Shown in pieces: positions 27,598-35,414 of a stretch of 64,000 nt of DNA. The stretch comes from an uncultured Desulfuromusa sp. (lineage in GTDB: Bacteria > Desulfobacterota > Desulfuromonadia > Desulfuromonadales > Geopsychrobacteraceae). Within the stretch, counting starts at the first letter, position 1. Each line of letters starts with the position of its first letter. The notes under the pieces were generated by a model. The model worked only from the letters and a program-made list of their open reading frames with translations. It was not told where the DNA came from and ran no database searches. Position numbers and translations under genes: made by a program. The stretch covers positions 1,048,001-1,112,000 of the forward strand of contig NZ_OY776574.1 of NCBI RefSeq assembly GCF_963675815.1, in the 5' to 3' direction.

Positions 27598-29277
27598 TCA
27601 ATAAGATCGGGGATTCCTCCGATGGCAGCTCACCGTGCAATTCCTGGCCACCGAATCATAATTGGCAGTAGTTGGATCGACAAAACGGGCATCAAAATTG
27701 ATCAAATGTGCATTATTGGTTGTTGTCGCGCCGTGCACAATTGGAACTCCATGAGGATCATGACAAATGGAACATGACTGGTTAAACCTGGTCACGTGGG
27801 TCCAATGGATGCCTTTCAATCCATTGCTGAAGTTTGTGCCCGAGCCGTCCTGGCGCAAAAGAACATCCGGGTCATGACAGCGAAAGCATAGGGCGTAGTT
27901 TGTCACATTGTAAGCGAGCGGGTAGGTATCCTGCTCATAACGCGCTATCAGAATATGGGGATAAACCGAACCATGTGGCCCATCAGCTCCAGTACCACCG
28001 GCTTTTACACTGCTGTCACTGCCATGGCAATCGGTGCAATAGATCATGCTGGATTCATTGTAACCGGGGCGCAGGCTGGGCACATTGATATTCTTACCGA
28101 TAGCCGCGACGGGATGAAAAGAGGGGTTTGCCGGATCGTATCTAAGCCGTTCGTTGGTTTCTGAAATGACCCGGGGAATGACGGAACTACTGACAAAAGC
28201 GTTATCGGCATGACAGCCAAAACAAACCTCATATTCATTATTGGCCTGCTCTAGAACCGTTCCGGAGACATTGATCCCCTTGACCCCAGTCAATCGACCA
28301 TTCACGGCAGGTGGAGAATTAAGCGGTGCCCCCTGATGACTGACCTGATGTGGATTGTGACAATCAGCGCACTCCACATGTTTGTCCATCGTCAGGGGAT
28401 TTTCCGTCATATCATGCACCCCGGTCGCGTAATTCATGGGATGATTGTAAAACTGATCGCTCGGGGTTTGAATATCAGCCCCATCACCAAGACCATTATG
28501 GCAGCGGGTCAAACAGGTTCCTTCCTCCAAGGCACTTTGCAGCAGATGTTTTGCGCCAGGAGCTCCGTGTGGCTGATGACAATTTTCGCATCCCTGTTCA
28601 GCAGTCGCAATATCTGTTGCGTGGGTACTGGACAACCAACCGGTTTTTTCATGACAAGCCAGACACAGGGCAGAATCAAGGTTGCTCATAACCAGAAACT
28701 TGCCATGCAAATCCTTATGGGGGTCATGACAGCTGGTGCACTGCAACATCTGTCCATCTTCCAGATCAACTTCCGCAGGCAAGGCTTGCGGATCTTTCAA
28801 CTCTCCCCTTTGGGCTGCCAAAGCCGAGGTATAAGCAAAAGAGATCGGGTGATCATCAGAAAGGTCCGTTTCCAGATTCGACAAATCATCCGGCATCGCG
28901 GTGATTCCTCCGGTGAGCGGGAGGGGTTCAGTCATCCCTTCCAGCATCCCGATGGCAATGGTGCCATCGTGGCAACTCAGACACAGGCGTGATGCTCCAG
29001 TCGGCTGTCCGGGTTGGGCAACCAGAGTAGAAGAACCATAAAGATTATAAATCGCTCCACTCAACTGACGATTCCAGAGTGGCATCACTGCAGTTGCATG
29101 ATGCGGGGTATGGCAGAAAATACAAACCCGATCCTCATCTGTTGCCGTGATCGTTCCAGAGCCACTGGTTGAAAGGTTATGCTTGGTCGTCAGGATATTG
29201 GCGGAGCCAATTTTCGCAAAAACCAATAACATCAGACTCAGCAGGATGAAATGACTGTAAATTTTCCAATGCCTCAT
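27598..29277 (-). CDS. 12-heme c-type cytochrome with two CX3CH sites
   Basis: A 559-residue exported protein (signal peptide ending GSANI). It has ten CXXCH motifs plus two CX3CH motifs (CLTRCH near residue 256, CTVSCH near the C-terminus). The first 215 residues match the OmcE-like doubled-CXXCH module in this window: HNLSTSGSG, CIFCHTPHHA, PLWNR, LCLSCHDGTIAIG, DDHPISF, CTSCHDPH, SALCLACH. The C-terminal half adds longer spacers between hemes. This looks like a larger relative of the filament-forming tetraheme cytochromes, perhaps an outer-surface conduit or filament cap; that role is inference. A GGAGG site precedes the ATG. Confidence 0.9.
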   Translation of the reverse strand: MRHWKIYSHFILLSLMLLVFAKIGSANILTTKHNLSTSGSGTITATDEDRVCIFCHTPHHATAVMPLWNRQLSGAIYNLYGSSTLVAQPGQPTGASRLCLSCHDGTIAIGMLEGMTEPLPLTGGITAMPDDLSNLETDLSDDHPISFAYTSALAAQRGELKDPQALPAEVDLEDGQMLQCTSCHDPHKDLHGKFLVMSNLDSALCLACHEKTGWLSSTHATDIATAEQGCENCHQPHGAPGAKHLLQSALEEGTCLTRCHNGLGDGADIQTPSDQFYNHPMNYATGVHDMTENPLTMDKHVECADCHNPHQVSHQGAPLNSPPAVNGRLTGVKGINVSGTVLEQANNEYEVCFGCHADNAFVSSSVIPRVISETNERLRYDPANPSFHPVAAIGKNINVPSLRPGYNESSMIYCTDCHGSDSSVKAGGTGADGPHGSVYPHILIARYEQDTYPLAYNVTNYALCFRCHDPDVLLRQDGSGTNFSNGLKGIHWTHVTRFNQSCSICHDPHGVPIVHGATTTNNAHLINFDARFVDPTTANYDSVARNCTVSCHRRNPRSY

Positions 29278-29305
29278 GAAGGCCTCCGAAAATGCTTATG
29301 ACAGA

Positions 29306-30337
29306 TTAGCGATTCACTTCTTTAAAGACCTGGATTCTCTGATTATAAGTATCGGTGACATAAATATATGATTGTGAATCAATAAACAGACCGGACGGCA
29401 TCCAGAATTGTCCGGGCCTGGTCCCGTTGTCACCAAAGGTAAGAAGTAATTGGCCTGCCGCATCAAAAATCTGTACGCTGTCAAATAATGCGTCACAAAC
29501 ATAAATATACCCGTGTTGATTGACGGCAATCCCTTTTGGTTTAGAAAAATATCCCGCGGTATCCCCCGGTTGGCCAAACTGCCCCAGAAACTCTCCGGCA
29601 ACAGAAAACATCTGAATCCGGGCATTCAGGGCATCTGTAACATACACTTTGCCGGTGATATCAACCCAGAGATCAGTCGGATAATTGAATTGCCCATCAG
29701 CGATGCCACGCTCTCCAAAGCGAAATTGTTCAATGCCGTCAAGGCTATAAGCCACCACTTGATGCGCAACGGTATCCGAAACATAGAGCAAGCGATTGTA
29801 TTGGCTGAAAGCGATCCCTGTTGGTCGGCCTGAGTTCATAGAAATCAGACGCTTCAGAGATCCTTCCTGCAGGTCGTATTCTAGAATTGACTGTTGCGAA
29901 GAATCGGTTATGTAAAGAGAGCCTTCGACATAAACCAGGCCAATAGGTGTTGATAGCTGAACCTTGTCATTCCCTTCGATGAAACGATACCGGGTTGTTT
30001 GCATATCAAATATATGGATGACTGAGGACCCGGTGTCGGCAATGAAAAGCTGGTTTTTGTCATCAGTACAGACACCATAAGATCGGGTAATATGTGCCGT
30101 GTTCGGTCCAAGAAAAAAATCACCGATCCGGCCCCAGAAACCTTGGCGAGAGGATGTCTCTTTAAGGATTTTATATTCTTTAACCCATGCTATTTTTGCT
30201 TCCTGCGGGGCCGCCGGCCAGACAATCCTGGTTGCCGACTCCTCTTCAGGCAGCTGAGTCTTCTGTGCACAGGAGGGGAGAAGAAGTACCCCCAACAAGG
30301 CAAAAAATGGGAGTTTATGAATGCAAAAGTTGCGCAT
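29306..30337 (-). CDS. NHL-repeat beta-propeller lipoprotein
   Basis: A secreted lipoprotein (lipobox LLLPSC near residue 17 of the chosen start) followed by about six NHL repeats such as GYFSKPKGIAVNQHGYIYVCD and PGQFWMPSGLFIDSQSYIYVTD, which form a beta-propeller. I chose ATG at 30337 (MRNFCIHKLPF) for a compact signal peptide. A TTG at 30361 overlapping the upstream stop codon is an alternative, and neither has a strong ribosome site. NHL proteins accompany extracellular cytochrome operons in Geobacter relatives and may act in assembly or protein contact; this is inference. A second NHL lipoprotein is encoded at 33072-34256. Confidence 0.85.
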   Translation of the reverse strand: MRNFCIHKLPFFALLGVLLLPSCAQKTQLPEEESATRIVWPAAPQEAKIAWVKEYKILKETSSRQGFWGRIGDFFLGPNTAHITRSYGVCTDDKNQLFIADTGSSVIHIFDMQTTRYRFIEGNDKVQLSTPIGLVYVEGSLYITDSSQQSILEYDLQEGSLKRLISMNSGRPTGIAFSQYNRLLYVSDTVAHQVVAYSLDGIEQFRFGERGIADGQFNYPTDLWVDITGKVYVTDALNARIQMFSVAGEFLGQFGQPGDTAGYFSKPKGIAVNQHGYIYVCDALFDSVQIFDAAGQLLLTFGDNGTRPGQFWMPSGLFIDSQSYIYVTDTYNQRIQVFKEVNR

Positions 30338-30357
30338 AACGATATCCATAACAACGG

Positions 30358-32385
30358 TCAAAAGTGGCGTTTGATTTTGAACGATACAGTCTCCTCCCTT
30401 GAAGTACTGTCTTCGTAAATTTGCCAGGTCAGATCGGCACTCATCTGAAATTCAAACTTATACCAACGTGATTCAAGGATCATGCCGAGGTAAATATCTT
30501 CTTGATCCCGGCTCTGCCCACGAATATCAATCACGCGCCCACGCAGATTCATGGTCAGGTTACGCCGCAAATACCTGCGGTAATCGGCATTAAATGAGAT
30601 AGAATTTCTCTCCTCTGTCTCCCCGGAAGACTCACCTTGGCCTTCATTCTGTTGCGTTGTCGTATAACGTTCCGTCAATCGTAAATTGAGTGAACTCCGG
30701 TTGTTTTTGATCAGATAATTAATAAAGGCGTCTGTTGTTCTATCGGTGCTGAGAGTTGAATCCAGATAGAGATAACTGGTTCCCAAAGAGATACGATCAA
30801 ATTTTCCGTCAAGGCCGATCTGGGCATAAGTCTGCTGTGTCAACGGTGAAACATCGGCAACTCCGGAAATTAGACTCTGATCCGTTTGACTGAAACTGCC
30901 ATAAAGCCGATATCGTTGACCGAACAATCCCAACGAAGTTGACAGCGCATGCACTGCCGTTGAATATTCAATGGAATTATTCACTCGATAACGGTAGTCA
31001 ACTGAAAGGGTATCACCGGCAACAATCCCACCACCAACAATTTCCAGCTCGGTGCGTCGCCCCACAATATTGATGCGATATTCGGTATCAATATTGTAGA
31101 TAATCGAGCGATCAGCATTATAGACAACGATGCTGTCAGGAATAATGTCTAACTGCTCCAAAAACCCAGAGAGAAAAACATTGACAGAAAATGCCTCATC
31201 AATATTCGTCAATTCCTGATCCAGAAGATTTCTGTCCATTTCACTATATTGGTAGCTGTATGACATGTTCAAACGACTCTCCCGGGGGAGAATCTTGGTG
31301 TAGACCAGACTGATTTGAGACTGCCATTCCTGTTCTTCACCCTTCAGGTAATCGGTTTGATCAACGCTGTAACCCAATCGTGTCGTCAAACTATCAAACA
31401 GTTGATGCTCAATTGAGGCTTCACTACTGTATTGTTGCTGTTCCTGGTTGAGCGCTTCGATACTGCGATACCCATACGAAAGCTCTGTGGACAAAGCCTG
31501 CCCCAGTTGTAACTTGAGATCTTCGTCCCAGGTACTGATCTGTCGCTCTGAAGTTCCACGATCCTCAACCAGACGATATCGCGAGTTCAGCGAGCTTTTT
31601 TTTCTCAGTGATCCCCAGCGCAGCAGATTGTAAAGTTCAATTTCATCGGTATCGGTCTCAGTTGTGGACAAAGTCTGGCTGGAAAGATCGGTGCGGCGCC
31701 GACTGGTTTCAGCATAGAGTCGTGTTTCACTAAAATCTCCGACGGTAGATCCGGCACTGAATGCCAGTTCTTCTGTTTCCTGAATCCGATCGATCTCTAA
31801 ACCGGAAGTTTCTGTTTTATCGAAACGATAACTCAACCGCACAGGGAACAAACTGTTGCGTAAAGCAACAGCTGCAGAAAGCGATTGGCGGGTTTGATCG
31901 TAATTTTCAGTAAATGGGGCTGAAATCCGTTCCTGGGTCAGACTGGACACCAGGTTAACCGGGTAGAAGCGCCGTTCAAAGGCAAACAGTTCAAACAAAT
32001 ACTCGCCCAAAAATCCTCCCGTTTTTCCATTGCGGTCAACAGCCCCGTTTTCATCTTCATAAACCTGGTCCAGACCGAGCTCCATTGCCAAACTGCCATT
32101 GGCCAAATCACGATCAAGAATGGCGTAATCAATATCCAGGTGATAGGTCTCTGTCAGGACATGTTCCTGCGAATAACGATCTGCATTGGTATCGTTATCA
32201 TAGCTCTTGCCGGTATATTCGTATTCAAGTTCAGTCCAATGACGGAAATTGGAAAGCTGGAAAACAACTTTTTCCCTCGCGGCCTCAGCAGGAAAAGGCA
32301 ACAGGAAACAACTACATAGGAACAGTGTGATCGAGGCAGCATAGCGGGAGGATTTTTGTTGTATCAACCGATAGAACAACATCAT
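30358..32385 (-). CDS. Outer-membrane beta-barrel protein of the cytochrome conduit
   Basis: A large (about 675 residues) exported protein made almost wholly of alternating-residue strands, for example SLGLFGQRYRLYGSFSQ, RNLTMNLRGRVIDIRG and WYKFEFQMSADLTWQI. It ends in a terminal strand with phenylalanine (VSFKIKRHF), the outer-membrane insertion signal. The signal peptide ends FPAEA. The start is placed at 32385 (MMLFYRLIQQ), where GGGG lies upstream; the frame is open to 32418. It is flanked by a 5-heme lipoprotein gene and an NHL lipoprotein gene, as expected of a porin that threads a cytochrome through the outer membrane. It is not closely MtrB-like by eye. Confidence 0.8.
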   Translation of the reverse strand: MMLFYRLIQQKSSRYAASITLFLCSCFLLPFPAEAAREKVVFQLSNFRHWTELEYEYTGKSYDNDTNADRYSQEHVLTETYHLDIDYAILDRDLANGSLAMELGLDQVYEDENGAVDRNGKTGGFLGEYLFELFAFERRFYPVNLVSSLTQERISAPFTENYDQTRQSLSAAVALRNSLFPVRLSYRFDKTETSGLEIDRIQETEELAFSAGSTVGDFSETRLYAETSRRRTDLSSQTLSTTETDTDEIELYNLLRWGSLRKKSSLNSRYRLVEDRGTSERQISTWDEDLKLQLGQALSTELSYGYRSIEALNQEQQQYSSEASIEHQLFDSLTTRLGYSVDQTDYLKGEEQEWQSQISLVYTKILPRESRLNMSYSYQYSEMDRNLLDQELTNIDEAFSVNVFLSGFLEQLDIIPDSIVVYNADRSIIYNIDTEYRINIVGRRTELEIVGGGIVAGDTLSVDYRYRVNNSIEYSTAVHALSTSLGLFGQRYRLYGSFSQTDQSLISGVADVSPLTQQTYAQIGLDGKFDRISLGTSYLYLDSTLSTDRTTDAFINYLIKNNRSSLNLRLTERYTTTQQNEGQGESSGETEERNSISFNADYRRYLRRNLTMNLRGRVIDIRGQSRDQEDIYLGMILESRWYKFEFQMSADLTWQIYEDSTSREETVSFKIKRHF

Positions 32386-32436
32386 TTCGATCCCCATCTC
32401 CCACCGTATTCCCCGCAACGTCCATCATGGACGGTA

Positions 32437-33063
32437 TTATTTCAGAAAGTAACGAGCATCTCCCGCATGCGGATCGTGGCATTCATCACAGCCAATTGTT
32501 TTCACTACAAAGCGATCGTGCATAGCGGCCGCAAGACGCGATTCTTCATGACATGTGGCACAAATCTTTTCCGGATCTTCTTTCAACAGTGACGGATACT
32601 GAGAATTGTGCGGCAAGTGACAAGCCAGACAATCCCCAACTGCAACCGGCCCGTGAATATTGCGGCTCTTGATAAAATCCTGATGACAGACCCCGCACAA
32701 CTCACGTTTTGGAGCAATCAAACCGGCATTGACGTTTTTATTGTTGGAGTGGCAGTCATGACATTTTTTTTCTTTGTAGGGTTTATGCGATGAGCTTCTG
32801 TTTTGCGCAGGAGGCTTTACCTCTTCATTTGTTATTTCCAGCCCTGCAGCTTCAGTAGCGACCTGCTTCTGGTCGTACCCGGCACACATTTCTCCGGCAG
32901 GAGGAAGCGAGGGGACACCATCAAAAATGGTGCTGAGCACCTTGTGCCGGGTCACCGGATCACCGCAACCGACAAGAAGCAAACAGGAGAGAACAGCAAA
33001 CAGTAACGATTTTACTATTTTTTTGGACAGCCGACTCTTTCCTGTTTGCTTATTATTTATCAT
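32437..33063 (-). CDS. 5-heme c-type cytochrome lipoprotein
   Basis: A 208-residue protein with a lipoprotein signal (lipobox LLLVGC near residue 33) and a low-complexity linker containing one further Cys pair. Five CXXCH motifs sit in the C-terminal half (CHDCH, CGVCH, CLACH, CATCH, CDECH). It ends in the HDPHAGDARYF motif common to doubled-CXXCH cytochromes. It is encoded 18 bases upstream of the outer-membrane barrel and should be attached to a membrane lipid layer, so it is a candidate electron-transfer partner inside or beside the barrel. Confidence 0.9.
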   Translation of the reverse strand: MINNKQTGKSRLSKKIVKSLLFAVLSCLLLVGCGDPVTRHKVLSTIFDGVPSLPPAGEMCAGYDQKQVATEAAGLEITNEEVKPPAQNRSSSHKPYKEKKCHDCHSNNKNVNAGLIAPKRELCGVCHQDFIKSRNIHGPVAVGDCLACHLPHNSQYPSLLKEDPEKICATCHEESRLAAAMHDRFVVKTIGCDECHDPHAGDARYFLK

Positions 33064-33071
33064 GACACATC

Positions 33072-34256
33072 TTATTGCTTTTTCCGGGGCTGATTACCGT
33101 CAATTTTACGAACTTTCTTCATCGCATCACGGTAATAAGCCTCATAATCGATCCCCTGCATTTTCCCCAAACCATAGATATTGATTTTATACCGTCCGAC
33201 TTGGCTGATCACGACCACAACCTGTTCCAAAATAAAACCAGGGGCGGCATACTGCTCGTAAAAATCAAGATCCTGATCAGTGACAGAGATTCCCGCCGGA
33301 ATATTGAGCGATCCAACCGGCAAGCCTGGGTCCCCGAAGAACATCAGAAGACGATCCTGATCATTAAATAACTGGACATTCTGGTGCGCAGCATCAACCA
33401 CATAAAAACGCTTTTTACTGTCGGTAGCCACACCACGCGGGCGGCCGAACTGCCCAAATCCATCGCCCATTTTACCGAAGGTTCCCAGCACATGACCATC
33501 CCGGTCAAGCTTGATAATTGAACCGGTTCCTGCATTTGCGACGTAAAACAGCCCCTGCTCTGTCAGAGTCATATTGCTGGCCAGATAAAGCCGTTCGAGG
33601 GGATTATCTGCATCTTGCCCGAGCCCTTCGATCAGCTCACCACTTTGCTTGTTAAAAACCAGGATCTTATGTCGTGACATATCGAGAACATAGACCCGCC
33701 TTGCATCGATTGCGACATCGACTGGTTTCATATCGTAGCCGGAACCATAAACCCGGAGAAAGTTCCCTTCATGATCATAAGTGACCACCTGCTTGCGTCC
33801 GGTATCTGCAACATAGAGTTTACCATCGTTATCCATCTCCAGGTTGATCGGTTTTTTCAATGCTCCAGGTCCGAAATTGCCCTTCAGCCAAGTAAACGTC
33901 TGCTGACGTAAATCAATGGCTGCGACAGTGCCATCCACCGTGTCACAAACGTACAACTGACTTCCCCGGGCAGTGATACCGTAAGGCTTACTGAAACCTT
34001 TTAATTCTTCCTGCTGAACAGCATTCATTGAAAACAGCACAACCTCAGCCGTATCGCCGGCAACATCATTTGAATTGCCGATCCCAGTCAAAAACTGTAT
34101 GCGCGGTGGAGCGGGAGCTTGCGGAAAAAAAACCGGGTTGCTCTGGTTAATCGAAGGTGTGGCTACACAACCGGAAAGCAACAGCGACGTCAGAATCAGC
34201 AAGAAAATTGCAGGCACGGTGTCCCTCCATATGAACTTAACAACCGGTAAAACCAT
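33072..34256 (-). CDS. NHL-repeat beta-propeller lipoprotein
   Basis: A secreted lipoprotein (lipobox LLLSGC) with about six NHL or NHL-like blades, for example GRPRGVATDSKKRFYVVDAAH and KKPINLEMDNDGKLYVADTGR. The C-terminal extension (residues 330-394) has no repeat. The ATG at 34256 gives a basic n-region. A GTG at 34217 preceded by GGAGGG is a strong alternative start, although its signal peptide would lack positive charge. It belongs to the same operon as the OmcE-like gene upstream and the 5-heme lipoprotein 8 bases downstream. Confidence 0.85.
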   Translation of the reverse strand: MVLPVVKFIWRDTVPAIFLLILTSLLLSGCVATPSINQSNPVFFPQAPAPPRIQFLTGIGNSNDVAGDTAEVVLFSMNAVQQEELKGFSKPYGITARGSQLYVCDTVDGTVAAIDLRQQTFTWLKGNFGPGALKKPINLEMDNDGKLYVADTGRKQVVTYDHEGNFLRVYGSGYDMKPVDVAIDARRVYVLDMSRHKILVFNKQSGELIEGLGQDADNPLERLYLASNMTLTEQGLFYVANAGTGSIIKLDRDGHVLGTFGKMGDGFGQFGRPRGVATDSKKRFYVVDAAHQNVQLFNDQDRLLMFFGDPGLPVGSLNIPAGISVTDQDLDFYEQYAAPGFILEQVVVVISQVGRYKINIYGLGKMQGIDYEAYYRDAMKKVRKIDGNQPRKKQ

Positions 34257-34381
34257 AAACCATGAAAAGCATATAAATATCAGCTAGATAAACATAGCTG
34301 CGCTTAAACTTACACTGGAGTGAGGCGCTGAGACAAGAAAAAACCGGCTGAGACAGTCATAGGTACGGGAAAGCCTTTGGC

Positions 34382-34425
34382 GTTGATCGCAAACCACTCA
34401 ATGGGGCCGGCGATTTGCGATCAAC
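34382..34425 (-). repeat. 12-bp inverted repeat downstream of the tetraheme gene
   Basis: GTTGATCGCAAA at 34382-34393 pairs perfectly with TTTGCGATCAAC at 34414-34425. There is no T-run on either side. It lies between the tetraheme gene and the NHL gene, so it may stabilise the abundant upstream message or partly end transcription. Confidence 0.65.
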
Positions 34426-34438
34426 AACACATTCGACA

Positions 34439-35068
34439 CTATTTAATATGGCAACTCAAACACAAAGCTGAGCCAGAGTTACCGACAAGAAGAAACTTCC
34501 CGGTATCACCATCATGCACGTCATGACAGCTGGCACAGGTCATGATATCGCCAAACAGATAATCACTGATTGTTCCCCCGGCAAAAGCTGTGCTTGCAGG
34601 ATAGAGCTCATCATCCAATCCTTGCGCAGCCACATAATCGAAACCGACGGGATGATCATTGGATAAATCCTGATCTAAATTGGCGGTTGTCGTTGGATAT
34701 CGGGTATCAATATAGGTTGTACTAGAGGGATTTATGGCATTATCAATAGCGATAGTGCCATCGTGGCAGCTCATGCAGAGTCGTGAAGGACCAACCAGAG
34801 GGTCGGAGATTGTTGCTCCATCCATGAAAGTGCTTGAGGAATAAGACGTGTAGGCAGCAGAATCGGGAACATCCATGTTCCACAGCGGGTTATAGTCTCC
34901 AGGATCCACTTTTGCATGGTGAGGAGTATGACAAAATTTACAAATTTGATCCGTCCCGAGTCCTTCTGCACTCAAATCATGCGCAGATCCAGCAATACCT
35001 GCAAAAGTTGTTGAAGAGAATAATAACCCTACAAACACTGTTAAAGTTACTATCATTACTGTTTTCAT
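34439..35068 (-). CDS. OmcE-like tetraheme c-type cytochrome
   Basis: A 209-residue exported protein with four CXXCH motifs (CKFCH, CMSCH, CASCH, CLSCH). The start at 35068 (MKTVMIVTLTVF) has GGAGG just upstream, and the signal peptide ends TTFA. The layout resembles OmcE of Geobacter as I know it, a tetraheme protein that polymerises into conductive filaments: HDLSAEG, CKFCHTPHHA, PLWNMD, LCMSCHDGTIAID, NDHPVGFDY, ASCHDVH, GSALCLSCH. Filament formation here is inference from pattern and heme number. It is first after a sigma-54 promoter and is followed by NHL, lipoprotein cytochrome and barrel genes. Confidence 0.85.
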   Translation of the reverse strand: MKTVMIVTLTVFVGLLFSSTTFAGIAGSAHDLSAEGLGTDQICKFCHTPHHAKVDPGDYNPLWNMDVPDSAAYTSYSSSTFMDGATISDPLVGPSRLCMSCHDGTIAIDNAINPSSTTYIDTRYPTTTANLDQDLSNDHPVGFDYVAAQGLDDELYPASTAFAGGTISDYLFGDIMTCASCHDVHDGDTGKFLLVGNSGSALCLSCHIK

Positions 35069-35205
35069 TTGTTTTCCTCCCGTAAATGTCGTATGTGGCA
35101 GCATACTGTTAAAACCAACTTTCCCAGTACTTTTCATTTCAATGAACCCGAGGTGGACCTCCTTTCCTGTCCAAAAGATAAATTCTTTCAATCTCTCTCT
35201 TAACA

Positions 35206-35221
35206 GGCAAACTTGATGCCA
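35206..35221 (-). promoter_or_regulatory. Sigma-54 promoter of the OmcE-like operon
   Basis: Minus-strand TGGCATCAAGTTTGCC has the invariant GG (35219-35220) and GC (35207-35208) separated by exactly 10 bases. The predicted start is near 35195. Confidence 0.75.
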
Positions 35222-35314
35222 AAAGAATCGTTTTCATTAAAAATTAAGCTGTGGAGTAAAAGTCCCTGAAAAAACGATGAAAACAATGATTTTCAGGAAT
35301 TGTATTCAGTTAGG

Positions 35315-35390
35315 GAGGTGAACTAAAGTCACCTCAATTGGTGAGATATGGGGATATGCCCATATCCCCTTACAGCATGGGGATATCCCC
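35315..35390 (-). promoter_or_regulatory. Clustered palindromic activator sites
   Basis: Three dyads lie here: GAGGTGA/TCACCTC (35315-35321 with 35329-35335), the near-perfect 20-bp palindrome GGGGATATGCCCATATCCCC (35350-35369) and GGGGATATCCCC (35379-35390). They sit about 95-170 bases upstream of the sigma-54 promoter, the usual place for enhancer-binding regulators. The core ATATGGGCATAT (minus strand) is shared with the 12-heme operon. Confidence 0.6.
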
Positions 35391-35414
35391 AGCGTAAAAA
35401 TCTGTTTGATGTCT

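Larger units (their letters stand above)
35069..35414. other. Regulatory intergenic region of the OmcE-like operon
   Basis: About 345 bases without a gene on either strand. In minus-strand order it holds a cluster of palindromes (35315-35390), a sigma-54 promoter (35206-35221) and a leader of about 125 bases ending in a GGAGG ribosome site. The open frame from 35191 is leader sequence, not protein. Confidence 0.7.

Noticed and set aside
28336..28992. 218-residue plus-strand frame
   Set aside because: It is antisense to the 12-heme gene; its Met/His/Cys-rich composition reflects the complement of heme codons. Similar frames opposite the other cytochromes were dismissed for the same reason.
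35069..35191. N-terminal extension of the tetraheme cytochrome from 35191
   Set aside because: It would begin at the predicted transcription start, has no ribosome site, and hides the clean signal peptide that starts at 35068 behind GGAGG.
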